Positions 44,391-48,394 of a DNA stretch of 48,394 nt are shown here, one piece after another; the first letter of the stretch is position 1, and each line of letters begins with the position of its first letter. The stretch is from Clostridiales bacterium (GTDB lineage Bacteria; Bacteroidota; Bacteroidia; Bacteroidales; Muribaculaceae), in the NCBI GenBank assembly GCA_023666645.1, contig JAMPBP010000009.1, positions 1-48,394 on the forward strand, written 5' to 3'. The position numbers and the translations under genes are program-made. The notes under the pieces are model-generated. The model made no database searches. It was not told the origin of the DNA and saw only the letters and a list, made by a program, of their open reading frames with translations.

Positions 44391-45170
44391 GTGGCCAAAT
44401 TTTTAACTGATTTCACTATCATCGAGACTACCACACTGTCTCAAAAATATCAACTCATCACACTCAAAGCGCCCTGTGATTGCAATCTTGAGCTTATTGC
44501 TCCAGGTCAATTTGTACAGATAAAAATCGACAACGCAAAAAATGGGGAGGCATTCCTACGTCGCCCTATCTCAATCCACAACGTTGACCTAAAACAAAAT
44601 ACCCTTCAGCTTCTGGTATGCCGTGTAGGTGCAGCCACCAATTCACTTTGTGATACCCAGGTAGGCTCAACAATCAACATGATGTGGCCATTGGGCAACG
44701 GATTTACTATTCCCGAAGATACAACACAGTCAGTCCTGCTCATTGGAGGTGGGGTGGGAGTAGCCCCCCTACTCTATTTAGGTAAAATTTTGAAATCCAA
44801 GGGATTCGAACCCGAATTTCTTCTGGCGGCACGTTCTGAATCAGATTTATTGCGCATAGACAATTTTTCAGAATGCGGGAAAGTATACATCTCAACCGAC
44901 GACGGATCGGCCGGTGAAAAAGGACTCATAACACAAAACTCTACATTAGCCACACCACGAGACCACATTTATTGTTGCGGCCCAATGCCCATGATGAAGG
45001 CTATAGCTCGCATTTGCTATGAAAAGAATATCGATTGTGAAGTTTCGCTCGAGAATGTCATGGGTTGTGGTATAGGTGCATGCTTATGTTGCGTAGAAAA
45101 AACAGTAAAAGGAAATCGATGTGTTTGCACCGATGGTCCCGTATTTAATATCAATCAGCTCACATGGTAA
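44391..45170 (+). CDS. pyrK: Dihydroorotate dehydrogenase B, electron-transfer subunit
   Basis: Iron-sulfur flavoprotein passing electrons from the PyrD FMN to NAD+. 259 residues from GTG 44391; TTG 44361 is the only other possible start in frame, as no ATG is available. FAD binding is shown by RRPIS (57-61), NAD binding by [16 protein letters not shown] (116-131), and the 2Fe-2S cluster ligands are C226, C231, C234 and C246 in the pattern CGIGACLCC plus an outer cysteine. Reads into pyrD with a 7-base overlap. Class B enzymes are common in anaerobes. Confidence 0.93.
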   Translation: MAKFLTDFTIIETTTLSQKYQLITLKAPCDCNLELIAPGQFVQIKIDNAKNGEAFLRRPISIHNVDLKQNTLQLLVCRVGAATNSLCDTQVGSTINMMWPLGNGFTIPEDTTQSVLLIGGGVGVAPLLYLGKILKSKGFEPEFLLAARSESDLLRIDNFSECGKVYISTDDGSAGEKGLITQNSTLATPRDHIYCCGPMPMMKAIARICYEKNIDCEVSLENVMGCGIGACLCCVEKTVKGNRCVCTDGPVFNINQLTW

Positions 45171-46069
45171 ATCTAAACGTCTCTGTAGGTTCTTTAAAAC
45201 TGAAAAATCCAGTCTTGACCGCTTCCGGCACTTTCGGTTACGGTAAAGAGTTTGCCGACTTTATCGACCTTAATCGGCTCGGGGGATTTATTGTAAAAGG
45301 TACAACATTACTTCCACGTGAAGGAAACGACTATCCACGTATGGTCGAGACACCATCAGGCATGATCAACGCGGTAGGACTTCAAAATAAAGGGGTTGAT
45401 TACTTTATTGAAAACATTTACCCTGGCATTGCCCATCTCAATACCAATATCATTGTTAATGTATCGGGAGCCAAAATCGACGACTACGTGGCTACCGCTG
45501 CAAAATTGGCCCCACTCCCCGCCATTAAGGCTATTGAGATCAACATCTCATGCCCTAATGTAAAACAAGGCGGAATGGCCTTCGGCACTTCTCCAAGCGG
45601 TGCATCAGAAGTAACGAGAGCCATACGGCAGGCCTACGACAAGACTATGATTGTAAAACTTTCACCCAATGTTACCGACATTGCTTCCATAGCTTCGGCT
45701 GTCGAGGATGCAGGCGCCGACGCGGTGTCTTTGGTCAATACATTCATGGGAATGGCTATTGATGTCGAAAAGAGACGTCCTTATCTATCTACAATTACAG
45801 GCGGTCTATCAGGTCCTGCCATACGCCCCATTGCTGTACGTATGGTGTGGCAAGTTGCACATGCAGTCTCAATTCCAGTTATCGGACTCGGTGGCATAAT
45901 GAACGCACGCGATGCGCTCGAATTCCTGATGGCCGGAGCCACAGCGATACAACTGGGTACCGCCAATTTCATAGACCCAACCGTCACCATCAAAGTAATT
46001 GATGGGATAACCGAATACTGTCAACGTCATAATATTACCGATATACATGAGATTATTGGTATTATATAA
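45164..46069 (+). CDS. pyrD: Dihydroorotate dehydrogenase B, catalytic subunit
   Basis: Oxidises dihydroorotate to orotate in pyrimidine synthesis, with FMN. 301 residues, normal. The catalytic cysteine is C130 in [11 protein letters not shown], as in class B/1B enzymes, and FMN contacts are shown by [19 protein letters not shown] (9-27), NTFMG and [20 protein letters not shown]. It is a partner of PyrK in the same operon. Other pyr genes are not in this window. Confidence 0.97.
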   Translation: MVNLNVSVGSLKLKNPVLTASGTFGYGKEFADFIDLNRLGGFIVKGTTLLPREGNDYPRMVETPSGMINAVGLQNKGVDYFIENIYPGIAHLNTNIIVNVSGAKIDDYVATAAKLAPLPAIKAIEINISCPNVKQGGMAFGTSPSGASEVTRAIRQAYDKTMIVKLSPNVTDIASIASAVEDAGADAVSLVNTFMGMAIDVEKRRPYLSTITGGLSGPAIRPIAVRMVWQVAHAVSIPVIGLGGIMNARDALEFLMAGATAIQLGTANFIDPTVTIKVIDGITEYCQRHNITDIHEIIGII

Positions 46070-46152
46070 CCATTACATACTTCCCTCTCTCTTCTCCCTT
46101 TCTCCTATATAGATTATTTATTCACCAACTGGATTTTTAGGTAGTTGCCAAC

Positions 46153-46176
46153 TTTACAGCTTTATAGCTTTACAGT
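46153..46176 (+). repeat. Three tandem octamers before the surface-protein gene
   Basis: TTTACAGC, TTTATAGC and TTTACAGT follow one another (46153-46176), each matching TTTAYAGY. They lie 37-60 bases before the ATG at 46213. They may be promoter-like or protein-binding; no exact -33/-7 promoter was found in this gap. Confidence 0.45.
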
Positions 46177-46212
46177 TTTGCTATTTATCAATTTCAACCT
46201 GTCTTTATTAAA

Positions 46213-48030
46213 ATGGTTAAACAACTAAGTCTTACACTATTCGTTTCATTTTTGGCATCGTTATCCAATACTCTGTCCGCACAATCTGACGATTACGGTG
46301 TCGCGAATATCGAACAAAAAAACATGTTTGAAAATTACTCTCAAAATCTCATTGCTCGTCCGGCTGATCCAGATATCATTACTGTCACGGGGAACAATAT
46401 TTTGAAAGAATCCACCAACGTCGGGTTGTATTCCAAATCCAGCATTAAATTCGCCATCGACGATGCCTACGAAATAGTCCGCATTTCATTTAGCGTACCT
46501 AATAAATTTCCCCTTTTTGACGGAGCCACCTTTAACGGAGAATTGTTTGATGGCGAAAAAATCAACGATCCGTCAAATACCAACAGGCACATCATCATGT
46601 GGCAACCCCAGACCCCTGTACCATCAATCGAATTCATCAATGGTAATAATGAACAAAGTGATGCAGTATCACTTTTCAAAGACATCAGGGTATATTATAA
46701 ACACAAAGACAATTCTGAGTTCACAACCCAACTATACTGGGGTAATAAAAATATAAGTTACGATTTTTCCAAAACACAACAGTTTGGGATACTGGAAGTG
46801 AACCATACAAAATATAATTTCGAAAACGTTATAAATGGTGAATTCATCCAATTCTGGCATAATAATTCTATCATTATCTCTCTGCCCGACATCTTCACCA
46901 TCAACCAATTGGAAGTATACTTTAATGCCAACAATAATCAAACTCACTGTTTCGTACAAGGGGCTACATGCAACGGCCTTCCACTCCCACTCGATCACGA
47001 CTATGTCTCATATGAATTACCAACGCCATCAGCCAACGTTACCATAACAAATGGCGATTTGACCGACGAAAAAGACAACAATGATTACCTCAGATCCCAA
47101 GTAAACAAGATCATTGTCCACTATAACTATTCTGCACCTGAAACCCAACCATCAATCCCCGTTACTCCATCACCATCACTGCTGCAATATGACAAAGCCG
47201 CCAACCTTGTTTTCCTACAAGTCATCGGTGACGATGGCACTCCTGTAGAGAATGCAACTATAACCTACGCCTTTTCTCAGGAAACAACTCAACCCGAACA
47301 ACTCACAGAAATCTATGACCCGACCACCGGTATAGATCTCAAACAGCAACAACCCGGACAATGGACTCTATGGGCTGCAGCCTCAATGGATAATGCCATA
47401 CCAAGTCTTCCAACCATAATCGACACCTTCGACATTTCAGAACAGGATTATACACCTACAATCAGCTATAATGAAGTATCTACCGACCTCGTTTGCGACA
47501 ACTGGTATATTATCACAACAGTTCTCGACGGTTCACTGTATGCCATGAGGAAACCCGACACAAATGGCAATCACGCCATAATAAAGATAGCCGATAACGA
47601 AACTGAAGTTAAAGCAGCCCTCAATCAGTTTGACAAAATGGGTGTTCTTGAATTCACCGTTAACAAAAATGGGCACCTGGTCGAAAAAAACTCCAAACAA
47701 TTCCTGCAGCCTCGTCAAGTATCGCGCTCACTTTCATCTACAGAGCCTCAGACAACCGTCTTTTCAATTAATTCAGATGGGTCACACTCTCTCATTGTCA
47801 ACAACCAAGAATTAGGCACAGATGGCAAAACAATAGGATTTTCTCTACCAGGCAATATCAAATTATATACCACTGGCAACAATATGAACACAAGCATCGA
47901 CATCATTGTTGAGAATAGCTACACGATACCCGTCATCTACTACAATCTACAAGGCATACAAGTACAATCACCCGTAAGAGGTATATATATAAAACGGCAG
48001 GGCAATAAAACGACAAAAATAAAACTCTGA
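46213..48030 (+). CDS. Secreted protein with internal duplication and sorting-like C-terminus
   Basis: 605 residues, function unknown. A signal peptide is at 1-23, cleaved before QSDD. Two similar units lie at about 75-165 and 215-310; each has a GAT-x-NG core (DGATFNGELFDG and VQGATCNGLPLP), a PTP or PVP motif followed by NG, and an ending of the type KDIRVYYKHK or NKIIVHYNYS. An Ig-like segment follows at about 325-400 (GTPVENATITYAFSQETT). The C-terminus VIYYNLQGIQVQSPVRGIYI plus a basic tail resembles Bacteroidota cell-surface tails related to type IX sorting. Surface or extracellular location is likely. A terminator follows. It stands alone behind pyrD, with a gap of 143 bases. Confidence 0.8.
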   Translation: MVKQLSLTLFVSFLASLSNTLSAQSDDYGVANIEQKNMFENYSQNLIARPADPDIITVTGNNILKESTNVGLYSKSSIKFAIDDAYEIVRISFSVPNKFPLFDGATFNGELFDGEKINDPSNTNRHIIMWQPQTPVPSIEFINGNNEQSDAVSLFKDIRVYYKHKDNSEFTTQLYWGNKNISYDFSKTQQFGILEVNHTKYNFENVINGEFIQFWHNNSIIISLPDIFTINQLEVYFNANNNQTHCFVQGATCNGLPLPLDHDYVSYELPTPSANVTITNGDLTDEKDNNDYLRSQVNKIIVHYNYSAPETQPSIPVTPSPSLLQYDKAANLVFLQVIGDDGTPVENATITYAFSQETTQPEQLTEIYDPTTGIDLKQQQPGQWTLWAAASMDNAIPSLPTIIDTFDISEQDYTPTISYNEVSTDLVCDNWYIITTVLDGSLYAMRKPDTNGNHAIIKIADNETEVKAALNQFDKMGVLEFTVNKNGHLVEKNSKQFLQPRQVSRSLSSTEPQTTVFSINSDGSHSLIVNNQELGTDGKTIGFSLPGNIKLYTTGNNMNTSIDIIVENSYTIPVIYYNLQGIQVQSPVRGIYIKRQGNKTTKIKL

Positions 48031-48052
48031 CAACCCCATATAGATCTAATAG

Positions 48053-48087
48053 AAAGCCGCAATGCGATTAGTGATTGCGGCTTTTTT
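48053..48087 (+). terminator. Intrinsic terminator after the secreted-protein gene
   Basis: AAAGCCGCAAT (48053-48063) pairs with ATTGCGGCTTT (48074-48084) over 11 bp with a 10-base loop and a T run to 48087. Confidence 0.85.
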
Positions 48088-48142
48088 ATGTCCATAAATA
48101 TGACTCGTACATCTTCCAAACAATAAAAATAGCAGAAATCAT

Positions 48143-48247
48143 ATGCCAACCAATACAAAAGTAAAAAAACACCAAGGATGGATCAGCAACATGAAACAAG
48201 TTGGTGATGATCTCCGCTCAGTCAACCGATGCGATATAGAAAAATAA
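48143..48247 (+). CDS. Possible small basic protein, 34 residues
   Basis: Open frame starting MPTNTKVKKHQG and ending NRCDIEK before TAA. It is basic at the N-terminus and has no signal peptide. Position after a terminator and the lack of a recognisable promoter make it doubtful. No family recognised. Confidence 0.2.
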   Translation: MPTNTKVKKHQGWISNMKQVGDDLRSVNRCDIEK

Positions 48248-48251
48248 CACT

Positions 48252-48394
48252 ATGACCCTCAAACAGCCATCTGAAATATCGGGTCTGCGGATATGGGCGG
48301 TTGGTAGTGGTCAGCGAATATCGAGGCTCATAGTAAAAAATACCTACCGCCCCTATCCGGTGACCAATGAATCCCGAATCCAAGCTGTTAGGGT
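48252..48394 (+). CDS. Possible partial gene cut by window end
   Basis: Frame starting MTLKQPSEISGLRI and open for 47 codons to the last base of the window. Composition is plausible for protein, but the opposite strand is open over the same bases, so coding direction is not certain. No family recognised. Confidence 0.2.
   Translation, partial: MTLKQPSEISGLRIWAVGSGQRISRLIVKNTYRPYPVTNESRIQAVR

Overview
The window looks like the chromosome of an anaerobic member of the Bacteroidales (phylum Bacteroidota), possibly Muribaculaceae; the family is inferred from protein style only. The evidence includes proteins largely confined to this phylum (DUF4290, DUF4252, DUF4954, a DUF2582-type winged helix), methylmalonyl-CoA mutase MutA/MutB, an iron-type superoxide dismutase and class B dihydroorotate dehydrogenase. 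Promoters are of the Bacteroidota kind: TTG, about 20 bases, then TAnnTTTG, visible at eight or more loci.

Left part (1-13.8 kb). A group II intron of bacterial class C fills about 2-1934 on the minus strand and encodes a reverse transcriptase/maturase. It sits directly behind the transcription terminator of an M23 peptidase-merR operon. That operon is divergent from alaS. Next come a secreted family 2 glycoside hydrolase and a five-gene operon: ECF sigma factor, membrane-anchored anti-sigma-like protein, DUF4252 protein and two related beta-barrel proteins. A 48-bp palindromic mini-element flanked by a 4-bp direct repeat lies before rsgA, which is followed by a small winged-helix gene.

Middle part (13.8-31.3 kb). 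This holds an MFS carrier, an AI-2E-family membrane protein and a complete tripartite RND efflux operon in the order outer-membrane protein, adaptor, pump, with a palindromic operator-like site in front. Minus-strand housekeeping genes follow (rimM, DUF4290, fabG, a TetR regulator). Plus-strand genes are a PBP4-type peptidase, an acidic protein of unknown function, rsmI, a coiled-coil lipoprotein and a DUF4954 beta-helix protein.

Right part (31.3-48.4 kb). mutA-mutB (propionate/succinate metabolism) have a clear promoter. sodB follows, then a heavy-metal efflux operon (a small Cys/His-rich protein, a His-rich CusB-like adaptor, a CusA-like pump and a TolC-like protein). An AT-rich gap of about 0.85 kb follows, which includes three copies of a 16-bp inverted-repeat operator in front of a helix-turn-helix gene. 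pyrK-pyrD and a secreted protein with an internal duplication and a C-terminal sorting-like tail complete the window.

No tRNA, rRNA or CRISPR array was recognised. The most unusual points are the HTH gene with its triple operator, the 48-bp mini-element, the sigma-factor/beta-barrel operon, the Cys/His-rich leader gene of the metal-efflux operon and the duplicated surface protein.
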